This document shows, piece by piece, positions 32,283-40,619 of a stretch of DNA of 59,386 bases. Below the pieces are notes generated by a model that searched no databases, was not told the DNA's origin, and worked only from the letters and a program-made list of their open reading frames with translations. Origin of the DNA: an uncultured Muribaculaceae bacterium (lineage in GTDB: Bacteria > Bacteroidota > Bacteroidia > Bacteroidales > Muribaculaceae); contig CAJUBL010000008.1 of assembly GCA_910584665.1 (NCBI GenBank), positions 1 through 59,386 of the forward strand, given 5' to 3'. Within the stretch, counting starts at the first letter, position 1, and every line of letters begins with the position of its first letter. Both the position numbers and the translations under genes were made by a program.

Positions 32283-32390
32283 GAGGTGACTCTTTCATGC
32301 TCGGCACTCGGTTAATAAATGTAATAAAATCACGAATTAAAATCGAGAAAACTATAATAAAGCAGTATCGGGCGTGAATCCTTGACAGGA

Positions 32391-32588
32391 TTATCTGATG
32401 CCAAGTAATGCCTTTACATTGGCCTCGTCTACGCCTGCTACTGTAGAAAAATGAGTCAGGTTACGCTTCTGCTTCTTGGTTTTCTTGGTCAAGATGTGGC
32501 TCTTGAACGCATGTTTTCTCTTGATCTTTCCTGATCCGGTAAGGGCAAACCTCTTTTTGGCACCGGAATTAGTTTTAATCTTTGGCAT
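32391..32588 (-). CDS. rpmI: 50S ribosomal protein L35
   Basis: A 65-residue, very basic ribosomal protein. The start MPKIKTNSGAKKRFALTGSG and the middle HILTKKTKKQKRNL are typical of L35. It lies between infC (82-base gap) and rplT (142-base gap), the conserved order for these genes. Confidence 0.97.
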   Translation of the reverse strand: MPKIKTNSGAKKRFALTGSGKIKRKHAFKSHILTKKTKKQKRNLTHFSTVAGVDEANVKALLGIR

Positions 32589-32670
32589 TTTTTTTTGTTT
32601 AGTAATTATTAATTCGGGTTGTCTGCTTGCACGCCGGCTCGCGACGTCAATCAGTATTTTTCATTCTTAT

Positions 32671-33342
32671 TTATTTCTTCTTGGGGGCGAGCATCATAAT
32701 CATGCGCTTACCTTCGAGCACAGGCATCTGCTCCACCTTACCATAATCTTCTATATCCTGAGCAAATCTCAGCAACAGCACCTCTCCCTGCTCCTTAAAA
32801 AGAATGGAACGGCCTTTGAAAAATACATAAGCTTTCACCTTGGCTCCTTCCTGCAGGAAACCTATAGCATGCTTCAGCTTGAAATTGTAGTCATGGTCGT
32901 CGGTCTGAGGCCCGAAACGTATCTCCTTGACTGTAACCTTGGCCTGCTTGGCTTTCTGCTCCTTCTGGCGCTTTTTCTGCTGATACAGAAACTTCTGATA
33001 ATCCAGAATCTTACATACCGGCGGAGCCGCATTGGGAGAAATTTCCACAAGATCAAGCTCCAGCTCGTCAGCCAGCCTCAGGGCATCGTGTATAGAATAA
33101 ATGCCTGTCTCAACATTATCACCGACGAGACGCACCTCACGGGCACGAATACGCTCGTTGATGTTGTGCGGATCTTTCTCCTTAGGTGGCAGAGCGGGAC
33201 CACGACGCGGACCACCCGTCATAGGACGGGGACCGCCAGGTGTAGAAGGACGTTGCACACCGGGGGCTCCCATAGGAGTACGCTGACCGGAGGTAGTATT
33301 AGGGCGCTGGGCGCCGGTAGGGTGAAAGTTTTTTTTCTCCAT
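32671..33342 (-). CDS. infC: Translation initiation factor IF-3 with N-terminal extension
   Basis: IF-3 binds the 30S subunit, keeps it apart from 50S and checks start codons. The 223-residue protein is longer than the usual ~180. Residues ~8-55 form a Pro/Gly/Arg-rich extension (for example TPGGPRPMTGGPRRG) before the classic NINERIRAREVRLV start. The N-domain, the Lys-rich linker (QQKKRQKEQKAKQAK) and the C-domain (VTVKEIRFGPQTDDHDYNFK) follow in order. The ATG at 33342 is chosen; an in-frame TTG directly before it at 33345 is a possible start, and rare start codons are known for infC autoregulation. It starts 8 bases after the thrS stop. Confidence 0.95.
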   Translation of the reverse strand: MEKKNFHPTGAQRPNTTSGQRTPMGAPGVQRPSTPGGPRPMTGGPRRGPALPPKEKDPHNINERIRAREVRLVGDNVETGIYSIHDALRLADELELDLVEISPNAAPPVCKILDYQKFLYQQKKRQKEQKAKQAKVTVKEIRFGPQTDDHDYNFKLKHAIGFLQEGAKVKAYVFFKGRSILFKEQGEVLLLRFAQDIEDYGKVEQMPVLEGKRMIMMLAPKKK

Positions 33343-33350
33343 CAAGGGGG

Positions 33351-35288
33351 TTATTGATTAATCATTTGGTTGACCTCGTTGTTCAACTCGGCTGCAAAGG
33401 TAGCAATTTTCATCGAACCTTTATCGCCCTCGCCCTGTTTTCTTACCGAAACCTCACCTTCATGAGCTTCTTTTTCTCCTACGATGAGCATGTAAGGTAT
33501 ACGTTTGAGCTCGTTGTCACGAATTTTCTTTCCGATCTTCTCGTTACGGTCATCAACTTCAACCCGCACATCGGCAGCCTGCAATTGTGCGGCCACTTCA
33601 CGGGCATAATCATTGAATTTCTCACTTATAGGCAGAACCACAGCCTGTTCGGGAGCGAGCCATAACGGGAAACGGCCTGCTGTGTGCTCAAGAAGTACGG
33701 CAACAAAACGCTCCATCGAACCGAAAGGAGCACGGTGTATCATCACGGGACGATGCTTCTGGTTGTCCGCACCCGTATACTCGAGCTGGAAACGCTCCGG
33801 AAGATTGTAGTCAACCTGTATTGTTCCGAGCTGCCAGCGACGGCCGATGGCATCCTTGACCATAAAGTCGAGCTTGGGTCCATAGAAAGCGGCCTCACCC
33901 AACTCGGTACGGGCCTTAAGACCTTTCTCGGCACAGGCCTCGATGATGGCACTTTCAGCAAGATGCCAGTTCTCGTCACTGCCGATATATTTTTCCTTAT
34001 GTGCCGGATCGCGCAACGATATCTGAGCCTCGAAGTTCTCGAATTTGAGAGCATTGAAAATGTAGAATATGATATCCATCACTTTAAGGAACTCGGCCTT
34101 AATCTGATCCGGAGCACAGAAGATATGGGCATCATCCTGCGTGAATCCACGCACACGGGTCAGTCCATGAAGCTCACCGCTCTGCTCGTAACGGTACACG
34201 GTACCGAACTCGGCCAGACGCATTGGAAGATCACGGTAAGAGCGCGGATAGGCCCGGAATATCTCGCAATGGTGCGGACAATTCATGGGTTTGAGCAGAT
34301 ACTCCTCACCCTCTTCGGGTGTATGGATAGGCTGGAATGAATCCTTACCATACTTGGCATAGTGGCCGGAAGTGACATAAAGATTCTTATTGCCTATATG
34401 CGGAGTAATAACCTGCAGATAGCCATACTTCTTCTGTATCTTGCGCAGGAACTGTTCCAGACGATCGCGCAGAGCGGCCCCCTTAGGCAACCATAATGGA
34501 AGACCGGCACCGACATTGGCTGAGAAAGCAAACAGCTCCATCTCCTTACCCAGCTTACGGTGATCGCGTTTCTTGGCCTCCTCCATAAGCACAAGATACT
34601 CATCAAGCATCTTCTTTTTGGGGAATGTTATACCATATACACGCACAAGTTGGTTACGTTTTTCGTCACCGCGCCAATAGGCACCGGCAAGCGATGTGAT
34701 CCTGACAGCCTTGATAGCCGATGTATCGGGTAGATGCGGACCACGGCACAGGTCGGTAAAATCGCCCTGAGTATAGGTAGTTATATGACCGTCCTCAAGT
34801 TCACTGATAAGCTCACACTTATATATCTCACCACGCTCACCGAACACACTGAGAGCATCCTCTTTGGATATATCACGCCGTGTAATGGCCTCATGGCGCT
34901 GAGCCAGTTCGAGCATTCTGGCCTCGATCTTAGGAAAATCGGCAGCCGTCAGCTGGTTTTCACCCGGATCGATATCATAATAGAAACCGTTCTCGACAGC
35001 AGGACCTATACCGAACTTCACTCCGGGATACAAAGACTGAAGAGCCTCGGCAAGAAGATGAGCAGAACTATGCCAGAAAGCATGCTTGCCTTCGGGATCC
35101 TCCCATTTGAACAGTTTGACTGAAGCATCCTTATCAATGGGACGCGTAAGATCCCAAGGCTGGCCATTCACCTCGGCAACGAGAACTTCGCGGGCCAGAC
35201 GCGGACTGAGGCTCTCGGCGATGGCCATAGGAGTAACCCCGGCCTCGAACTCCCTGACACCCCCGTCAGGAAAAGTAATTTTAATCAT
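33351..35288 (-). CDS. thrS: Threonyl-tRNA synthetase
   Basis: Charges tRNA-Thr and edits mischarged serine. The 645-residue protein has an N-terminal TGS domain (about 1-60), the editing domain with HSSAHLLAEAL, the class II catalytic core with MNCPHHCEIF (the zinc Cys) and HGLTRVRGFTQDD, and the anticodon domain at the end (VRVEVDDRNEKIGKKIRDNE). It is the first gene of the thrS-infC-rpmI-rplT operon. A -7 box lies at 35357-35364, giving a leader of about 60 bases; no clear T-box or operator mimic is seen in it. Confidence 0.97.
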   Translation of the reverse strand: MIKITFPDGGVREFEAGVTPMAIAESLSPRLAREVLVAEVNGQPWDLTRPIDKDASVKLFKWEDPEGKHAFWHSSAHLLAEALQSLYPGVKFGIGPAVENGFYYDIDPGENQLTAADFPKIEARMLELAQRHEAITRRDISKEDALSVFGERGEIYKCELISELEDGHITTYTQGDFTDLCRGPHLPDTSAIKAVRITSLAGAYWRGDEKRNQLVRVYGITFPKKKMLDEYLVLMEEAKKRDHRKLGKEMELFAFSANVGAGLPLWLPKGAALRDRLEQFLRKIQKKYGYLQVITPHIGNKNLYVTSGHYAKYGKDSFQPIHTPEEGEEYLLKPMNCPHHCEIFRAYPRSYRDLPMRLAEFGTVYRYEQSGELHGLTRVRGFTQDDAHIFCAPDQIKAEFLKVMDIIFYIFNALKFENFEAQISLRDPAHKEKYIGSDENWHLAESAIIEACAEKGLKARTELGEAAFYGPKLDFMVKDAIGRRWQLGTIQVDYNLPERFQLEYTGADNQKHRPVMIHRAPFGSMERFVAVLLEHTAGRFPLWLAPEQAVVLPISEKFNDYAREVAAQLQAADVRVEVDDRNEKIGKKIRDNELKRIPYMLIVGEKEAHEGEVSVRKQGEGDKGSMKIATFAAELNNEVNQMINQ

Positions 35289-35356
35289 AACTCTGTATAA
35301 TACTGTTTTTCAATCAATTGCCATTTACAAACATGGCAATCAAACATTTTATCGCG

Positions 35357-35364
35357 CAAAGGTA
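35357..35364 (-). promoter_or_regulatory. -7 box of the thrS operon
   Basis: TACCTTTG on the minus strand fits TAnnTTTG. The -33 side is AT-rich without a clear TTTG. Confidence 0.5.
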
Positions 35365-35409
35365 GCATTTTTTTTGTAAACTTTTAATATACAGCCCGAA
35401 TATTTTTAC

Positions 35410-35417
35410 TAATTTTG
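35410..35417 (+). promoter_or_regulatory. -7 box of the cardiolipin synthase gene
   Basis: TAATTTTG fits TAnnTTTG, about 20 bases before the start codon. It is divergent from the thrS promoter. Confidence 0.5.
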
Positions 35418-35436
35418 AGGCAGAAGAGCTACAACA

Positions 35437-36918
35437 ATGACCGAATTTCTCTCACAATACATTAATCTGACGTGGATATACTGGTTCCTGACCATAGCCT
35501 ACGCGATTACGATAATAAGTATCGTAGGAGTCATAGTGTCAGAGAACCGCAATCCGGTGAAGTCACTCGCATGGGTAACAGTACTGCTCGCCCTACCCGC
35601 CCTGGGACTGATACTATACATTGTATTCGGTCGAAATATAAAAAACAAGCGCGTGATATCCAAACGCAACCGACGGCGGCTCAGACGCCGTGAGAGCGCC
35701 AGAAGGAAAATCGACTTCAGCCGCCTGCCTCACAGCCCATCAATCAATTCCCTCGTGAGACTGGCCCACTCGCTCACTGGAGCAATGTACTATCGCAACA
35801 ACGAGGCTGTGATATACAATAACGGCACCGACAAGATCGAGGCCCTTCTGAGCGACATATCACAGGCCCGGAAATACATCAATATACAGTATTATATACT
35901 GGCTGACGACAAGACAGGAAATCGCCTGCGGGACGCCCTTATTGAACGGGCCCGCGCAGGTGTGGAGGTAAGGGTGATATATGACCATGTCGGGTCATTC
36001 AAGGTCAGACGGCGTTTTTTCAAAGAGATGCAGCGCGAGGGCATAAAAGTCTACCCGTTTTTCAAAGTAACGTTTCCGGGACTCGGATCACGCATCAACT
36101 GGCGAAACCACCGCAAGATATGTATCATTGACGGCATTGTAGGATACATAGGAGGCATGAATATCGCCGACCGATATGTCGACGGCGGCAGCTTCCCGTT
36201 ATGGCGCGATCTCCACATGAGAATCACCGGCCAGGCCGTGCGGTCCCTGCAGTACAGTTTTGCAGTAGACTGGAATTATATGGGACAGCCATTGCTCGAC
36301 GATAACGTGACAACCGAAAGTGAGATAACAGACAGACCACCGGCTCCGCCACGCGGAAAACCGATTCCGGCCGGAGGAATGCAACTGCTTACGGCCGGAC
36401 CCACAGGGCAATGGAGCAACATTGCATTCATGATGCTGAAAGCCATTTCGGTCGCTCGGAAATGCATCTATATACAGACGCCATACTTCGTACCAACAGA
36501 CGCCCTGCTAAATGCCCTGCAGGTAGCATCTCTGTCGGGCGTCGATGTCCGCATCATGATCCCGCGGCGCAGCGACTCCGACATGTTGCGCTGGGCATCG
36601 TCATCCTACATTAAGGAATGTCTGCAGGCCGGAATCAAGATTTATCTGTACGAAGCCGGAATGCTGCACTCAAAGGCAATGCTCGTCGACGACGAATTTG
36701 CAACCGTAGGCTCAACCAATTTCGACTTCAGGAGCGTGGAACACAACTTCGAGAGCAATATGTTTGTATATTCACGCGAATTCAACGCCCGAATGCGCGA
36801 GATATTCCTTGAAGATCAGACATGTTCACACCGCGTCACTGCCGGAGAATGGCGTCACCGTCCGATCGGCCAGAAAGCCATGGAATCAATAATGCGCCTC
36901 TTCGCCCCCATACTGTAA
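35437..36918 (+). CDS. cls: Cardiolipin synthase
   Basis: Makes cardiolipin from two phosphatidylglycerols in the inner membrane. The 493-residue protein has two N-terminal membrane helices (about 12-34 and 42-63) and two phospholipase D domains. The HKD motifs are HRKICIIDG in the first and HSKAMLVDD in the second, each followed by the usual GxxN-type end (GYIGGMN, VGSTNFDFRS). The length is normal for ClsA-type enzymes. The gene stands alone, with its own -7 box and a strong shared terminator after it. With cdsA it represents the acidic phospholipid pathway in the window. Confidence 0.96.
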   Translation: MTEFLSQYINLTWIYWFLTIAYAITIISIVGVIVSENRNPVKSLAWVTVLLALPALGLILYIVFGRNIKNKRVISKRNRRRLRRRESARRKIDFSRLPHSPSINSLVRLAHSLTGAMYYRNNEAVIYNNGTDKIEALLSDISQARKYINIQYYILADDKTGNRLRDALIERARAGVEVRVIYDHVGSFKVRRRFFKEMQREGIKVYPFFKVTFPGLGSRINWRNHRKICIIDGIVGYIGGMNIADRYVDGGSFPLWRDLHMRITGQAVRSLQYSFAVDWNYMGQPLLDDNVTTESEITDRPPAPPRGKPIPAGGMQLLTAGPTGQWSNIAFMMLKAISVARKCIYIQTPYFVPTDALLNALQVASLSGVDVRIMIPRRSDSDMLRWASSSYIKECLQAGIKIYLYEAGMLHSKAMLVDDEFATVGSTNFDFRSVEHNFESNMFVYSREFNARMREIFLEDQTCSHRVTAGEWRHRPIGQKAMESIMRLFAPIL

Positions 36919-36932
36919 CCCATAAATCAATT

Positions 36933-36982
36933 AAAAAAAGACAAAACATGGACGGCCAATATATAGCCGTCCATGTTTTGTC
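36933..36982. terminator. Bidirectional terminator
   Basis: A perfect 17-bp stem (GACAAAACATGGACGGC / GCCGTCCATGTTTTGTC, arms 36940-36956 and 36966-36982) with a 9-base loop lies between the convergent cls and beta-barrel genes. On the minus strand it is followed by a T7 run; on the plus strand the tail TTATATAT is weaker. Confidence 0.88.
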
Positions 36983-37005
36983 TTATATATGTGATCAGAT
37001 TAAGT

Positions 37006-37557
37006 TTAGAAATTCAGTCCCAGACGGATTCCTACAATTCCCCACTTAGCGCTGAAATCATACCACCCGTCCTCGTACGAGACCTTTGATCCTTCCCATA
37101 CAAGACCAAGTGAAACAGAACGGTTCAGATTCACTCCGACTCCCACTTCATAAGCAAATCCGCCCTCTTCCATTTCCGTCAGATAATTGTAACCAAACGC
37201 CACATCCGCATACAGGCTTTTCCCCGCCAGAATTTCAGGAGAGTTGTAACGGACACCTGACAGGAACCTCAGATCAAGCATATCTGTAAAATTAGACACA
37301 CCGGTATTGGCTCCGACAGACAATACATTCCAGTTAAAGCCGCTACCGATATGCCAACGATAACCTAATTGTAAGGACAAACCGAAATCATCTTCCACAT
37401 CACCGGTCTGAAGTCCGACTGTCGGATTCAAAAACAGACCTGAATGATTGATGTCATATGACACTTCGTTATTCCACATTGAGAATTCACCGGCACGCTG
37501 AGCCGACATAGAAAACACACCTGCAATAAGAGCGAAAAAAACAATAAATTTTTTCAT
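37006..37557 (-). CDS. Small outer-membrane beta-barrel protein
   Basis: A 183-residue protein with a signal peptide (MKKFIVFFALIAGVFSMSAQ) and about eight amphipathic beta-strands, for example LSLQLGYRWHIG, LRFLSGVRYN and VGIRLGLNF. It ends in Phe, as outer-membrane barrel proteins do for recognition by the BAM complex. The length suits an eight-stranded barrel. Function is unknown. It lies 26 bases after the stop of the beta-propeller gene, so the two are likely one transcript and may act together at the surface. Confidence 0.75.
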   Translation of the reverse strand: MKKFIVFFALIAGVFSMSAQRAGEFSMWNNEVSYDINHSGLFLNPTVGLQTGDVEDDFGLSLQLGYRWHIGSGFNWNVLSVGANTGVSNFTDMLDLRFLSGVRYNSPEILAGKSLYADVAFGYNYLTEMEEGGFAYEVGVGVNLNRSVSLGLVWEGSKVSYEDGWYDFSAKWGIVGIRLGLNF

Positions 37558-37583
37558 ATAGTATATTATTAAAAAATAAATAA

Positions 37584-38603
37584 TTATAGATCAAAATTCA
37601 TTTTCCACACATTATAGGCACCATCTTTAGACCCTCGCTGCGATACAAAATAAATATAATCACCCGACGGATCCCATATGGCCGAAAGATCATTACCCGG
37701 ATGATATGTCAGCTGAGTAAATTGAGTTCCGTCAATTCGAATCGCAAAAATATCCGTATTCATTTTCTTTCCTTTTTCAGCGATACTCGTTCCAGTCACA
37801 AGAAGCCAATTGCCATCAGGCGACAGAACCGGAGTCGTAAAACTACGTCCCGGCTGAGACAATATCACCTCCTCAACTCCGGTAGAGAGATTAATACGCC
37901 ATATCTCGCTTTCACGCTTATCGGTATATCGCGCACAATACAACACATCGGGATTGCCAGGTATGATACATGGTGTTATTCCCCGCGAATAATTTGAAAA
38001 CAGATTATTTTTACGGTCATAACTCCATAGACTATATGTTCCGGCACCCTCACCACGATGAAAATAAATAGTATTTCCGTCAGCTGTCATCTGACCGGCA
38101 AAATCATTATCATTACCTGCAGAGATCTGCCTCACAACCGACCCCTGTTCAGCATCAATGAGATACACACCGTAATGGCCGCTGCGATACTCAGTGAAAC
38201 AAATGGTTTTACCGTCGGGCGTCCATGTAAAATCAGTAACTGCCGTCCTGAACGTACGCTGAGTGCTTGCACCTCCTTGTGATGCGTTCTTGACCATCAC
38301 ATTGGAGGTATTATTTTTCCAGTTTATATAACCGATCTTTGTTCCGTCAGGAGATATGGCAATCTGAGGATTCACCCACCAGTCAATCACAGATGTATTT
38401 TTCATTCCGAATAAATTTCCACCTTTTCTTACAAGATATTGTGAGTTGACACAGTCTGCATCATCGGTTATCTTTTCAAATTTCACGCCCCCCTCTTCAG
38501 GAACGTCTACCACTGAATAATCCAATTTTACCCTCTTGGCCTCTGCCGACGTCAATGTCAAGGCAATAAGACCAAACACAATCGCAACTTTTTTCTTCTT
38601 CAT
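37584..38603 (-). CDS. Exported beta-propeller (PD40/TolB-like) protein
   Basis: A 339-residue protein with a signal peptide (MKKKKVAIVFGLIALTLTSA). The rest is a run of PD40/TolB-type blades: ISPDGTKIGYINW, WTPDGKTICFTEY, MTADGNTIYFHRG, LSPDGNWLLVTG and WDPSGDYIYFVSQ. There is no hydrolase domain, so unlike the S9 peptidases it is a stand-alone propeller, probably for protein binding. The function is unknown. It has its own -7 box and precedes the beta-barrel gene. The two genes look somewhat more AT-rich than their neighbours. Confidence 0.8.
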   Translation of the reverse strand: MKKKKVAIVFGLIALTLTSAEAKRVKLDYSVVDVPEEGGVKFEKITDDADCVNSQYLVRKGGNLFGMKNTSVIDWWVNPQIAISPDGTKIGYINWKNNTSNVMVKNASQGGASTQRTFRTAVTDFTWTPDGKTICFTEYRSGHYGVYLIDAEQGSVVRQISAGNDNDFAGQMTADGNTIYFHRGEGAGTYSLWSYDRKNNLFSNYSRGITPCIIPGNPDVLYCARYTDKRESEIWRINLSTGVEEVILSQPGRSFTTPVLSPDGNWLLVTGTSIAEKGKKMNTDIFAIRIDGTQFTQLTYHPGNDLSAIWDPSGDYIYFVSQRGSKDGAYNVWKMNFDL

Positions 38604-38639
38604 GTCCGTAAATTAATAGCTATATAGTTGAATTTACGG

Positions 38640-38647
38640 CAAAGATA
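38640..38647 (-). promoter_or_regulatory. -7 box of the beta-propeller / beta-barrel pair
   Basis: TATCTTTG on the minus strand fits TAnnTTTG. A run of eight G (minus strand, 38676-38683) lies about 28 bases upstream of it. Leader about 30 bases. Confidence 0.5.
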
Positions 38648-38675
38648 GCGATATGCATTTAAATTTAATTAACTA

Positions 38676-38683
38676 CCCCCCCC
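38676..38683. repeat. Homopolymer tract (C8 on plus, G8 on minus)
   Basis: Eight identical bases in an otherwise AT-rich spacer just upstream of a promoter. Tracts of this kind can change length by slippage. Confidence 0.7.
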
Positions 38684-38755
38684 ATTTTTAACATTTATTA
38701 TATCAATATTCCCTTCTTTACGCACAACATTGCATTCGATGTACGAGTAATTGGG

Positions 38756-40561
38756 TCAGTCTTCGCTGTAGTGGCGCAGGACACGACGGTAGGAATTGAA
38801 AATCTTTGATTTGGAGACGAAACCTACATATATGCCCTGAGCATCGACCACCGGAAGATTCCATGCACCGGTATCATCAAACTTCTTCATCACACGGTCC
38901 ATCGGCTCGTCAACCTGAATCTTTGCTGACGGCATACTCATGAAGCGGCGCACATACATACGGCCATAGAGATCTGAACGGAACATGATATTGCGGATAT
39001 CATCAAGAAGAACCACTCCGATCAGTTCGCCCCGATCACCTACCACAGGAAAAAGATTACGGTTACTCTCTGATATCACCTTGACCATAGCCCGAAGATC
39101 CATCTCAGGTTTCACTGCCTTGAAATCGGTCTCTATGACACTGCCTATTTTCAGCAATGTCAGCACGGCCTTATCCTTGTGATGGGTGAGAAGCTCTCCC
39201 TTCTGCGCAAGTCGACGGGTATAGATGCTGTATGGCTCAAAAAGACGTATGGTACCGTATGATATAGTGGAGACAATAAGCAGAGGCAGGAATAACTCGT
39301 AGCCGCCGGTCATCTCGGCCGTAAGGAAAATACCCATGAGAGGAGCATGCATCACACCGCTCATGACCGCAGCCATTCCCATCAGAGCAAAGTTTTTTAT
39401 CGACAGGTCAAGGTCAAACATATTGTTAAGCAGAAACGCAAAAAAGAATCCGCTCATACACCCCACATACAGCGAGGGCGCAAAAGTACCGCCCACACCT
39501 CCGCCTCCATTGGTAGCCGACGTAGCAAATGCCTTGAGCAGGATAATAAGACCGATAAACAGCACTATAAACCAAACACTGTCACCATCATGATAGAAAA
39601 TCGAACCGTCGACAATTGTGGACGGATCACCGTCAAGCAAATCATTGATAGAGCCGTAACCCTCTCCATAGAGCGGAGGGAACAGAAACACAAGAGCCGC
39701 CAGTATGGCTCCGCCCACCGATGTCTTCTTCCACTGGCGGTCAAGATGATGTTTGAAGAAACCCTCCATCATGTTCATCACCCTGGTAAAATACAGTGAG
39801 ATGAAACCACTGAAAACTCCCAGACCTATGACATACGGAATACGCGATGTGGGGAACTGCTCGCTCTGCACAAAGAAAAACTCAAGATCATACCCTGTGA
39901 ACGCATATGCTACCGTCGCGGCCGAGATCGAAGCTATCAGCAATGGCATCACCGATACAGTCGTGAGATCAAGCATCAGAACCTCCAGAGTGAAAAGCAT
40001 GCCGGCTATAGGCGCCTTGAAGATGCCGGCAATGCCGGCCGCAGCTCCACACCCGACAAGAATCATAAGAATACGGGGCGACAGACGGAAAGCCTGTCCC
40101 AGATTGGACCCGATGGCGGCACCGGTGTACACAATAGGTCCCTCGGCACCGACCGAACCGCCGAATCCGATAGTGATAGAACTGGCTATGACCGATGAGT
40201 ACATATTGTGCGGTTTCAGACGGCTCTTGTTCTGGGAAATGGAATATAGCACACGTGTGACACCGTGAGAGATATTATCACGCACGACATATCTCACATA
40301 CCATCCGGCCAGAAGAATACCGACCACAGGGTATATGAGATAGATATAGTTGCCCTGAGTGATATCGGCCCCGGCCGTCAGTGACGATCCTATCAGATGA
40401 ATAAGAAACTTCAGCAACAGGGCGGCGAATCCACACAGCACCCCGACCACAAGAGCGAGAATGATCACAAAAGTTTTCTCGCTGACATGGTGCTCACGCC
40501 ACAGCATAAAACGGAAACCCATATCATGTAACCATCGCCCGAGCTTTATAAAAACATTCAT
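38756..40561 (-). CDS. ClC-family chloride channel with CBS domains
   Basis: A 601-residue inner-membrane protein with the ClC fold (about residues 30-440) and two C-terminal CBS domains (about 460-600) that may sense nucleotides. The gating glutamate is Glu140 in GSVGAEGP and the anion-site motif GxFxP appears as GGTFAPSL. The residue at the position of the proton-pathway glutamate of ClC-ec1 is Val194 (LFTLEVLML), as in eukaryotic ClC channels such as ClC-0. This suggests a chloride channel rather than an H+/Cl- exchanger. The GSGIPE loop is replaced by SHGVTRV. It is the last gene of the run that begins with the Sua5/TsaC gene. Confidence 0.9.
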   Translation of the reverse strand: MNVFIKLGRWLHDMGFRFMLWREHHVSEKTFVIILALVVGVLCGFAALLLKFLIHLIGSSLTAGADITQGNYIYLIYPVVGILLAGWYVRYVVRDNISHGVTRVLYSISQNKSRLKPHNMYSSVIASSITIGFGGSVGAEGPIVYTGAAIGSNLGQAFRLSPRILMILVGCGAAAGIAGIFKAPIAGMLFTLEVLMLDLTTVSVMPLLIASISAATVAYAFTGYDLEFFFVQSEQFPTSRIPYVIGLGVFSGFISLYFTRVMNMMEGFFKHHLDRQWKKTSVGGAILAALVFLFPPLYGEGYGSINDLLDGDPSTIVDGSIFYHDGDSVWFIVLFIGLIILLKAFATSATNGGGGVGGTFAPSLYVGCMSGFFFAFLLNNMFDLDLSIKNFALMGMAAVMSGVMHAPLMGIFLTAEMTGGYELFLPLLIVSTISYGTIRLFEPYSIYTRRLAQKGELLTHHKDKAVLTLLKIGSVIETDFKAVKPEMDLRAMVKVISESNRNLFPVVGDRGELIGVVLLDDIRNIMFRSDLYGRMYVRRFMSMPSAKIQVDEPMDRVMKKFDDTGAWNLPVVDAQGIYVGFVSKSKIFNSYRRVLRHYSED

Positions 40562-40619
40562 AAACTTATCCGAAACAATTAAAAACGCTTTTTCTTTACC
40601 TTATCCTGATGATATATTG

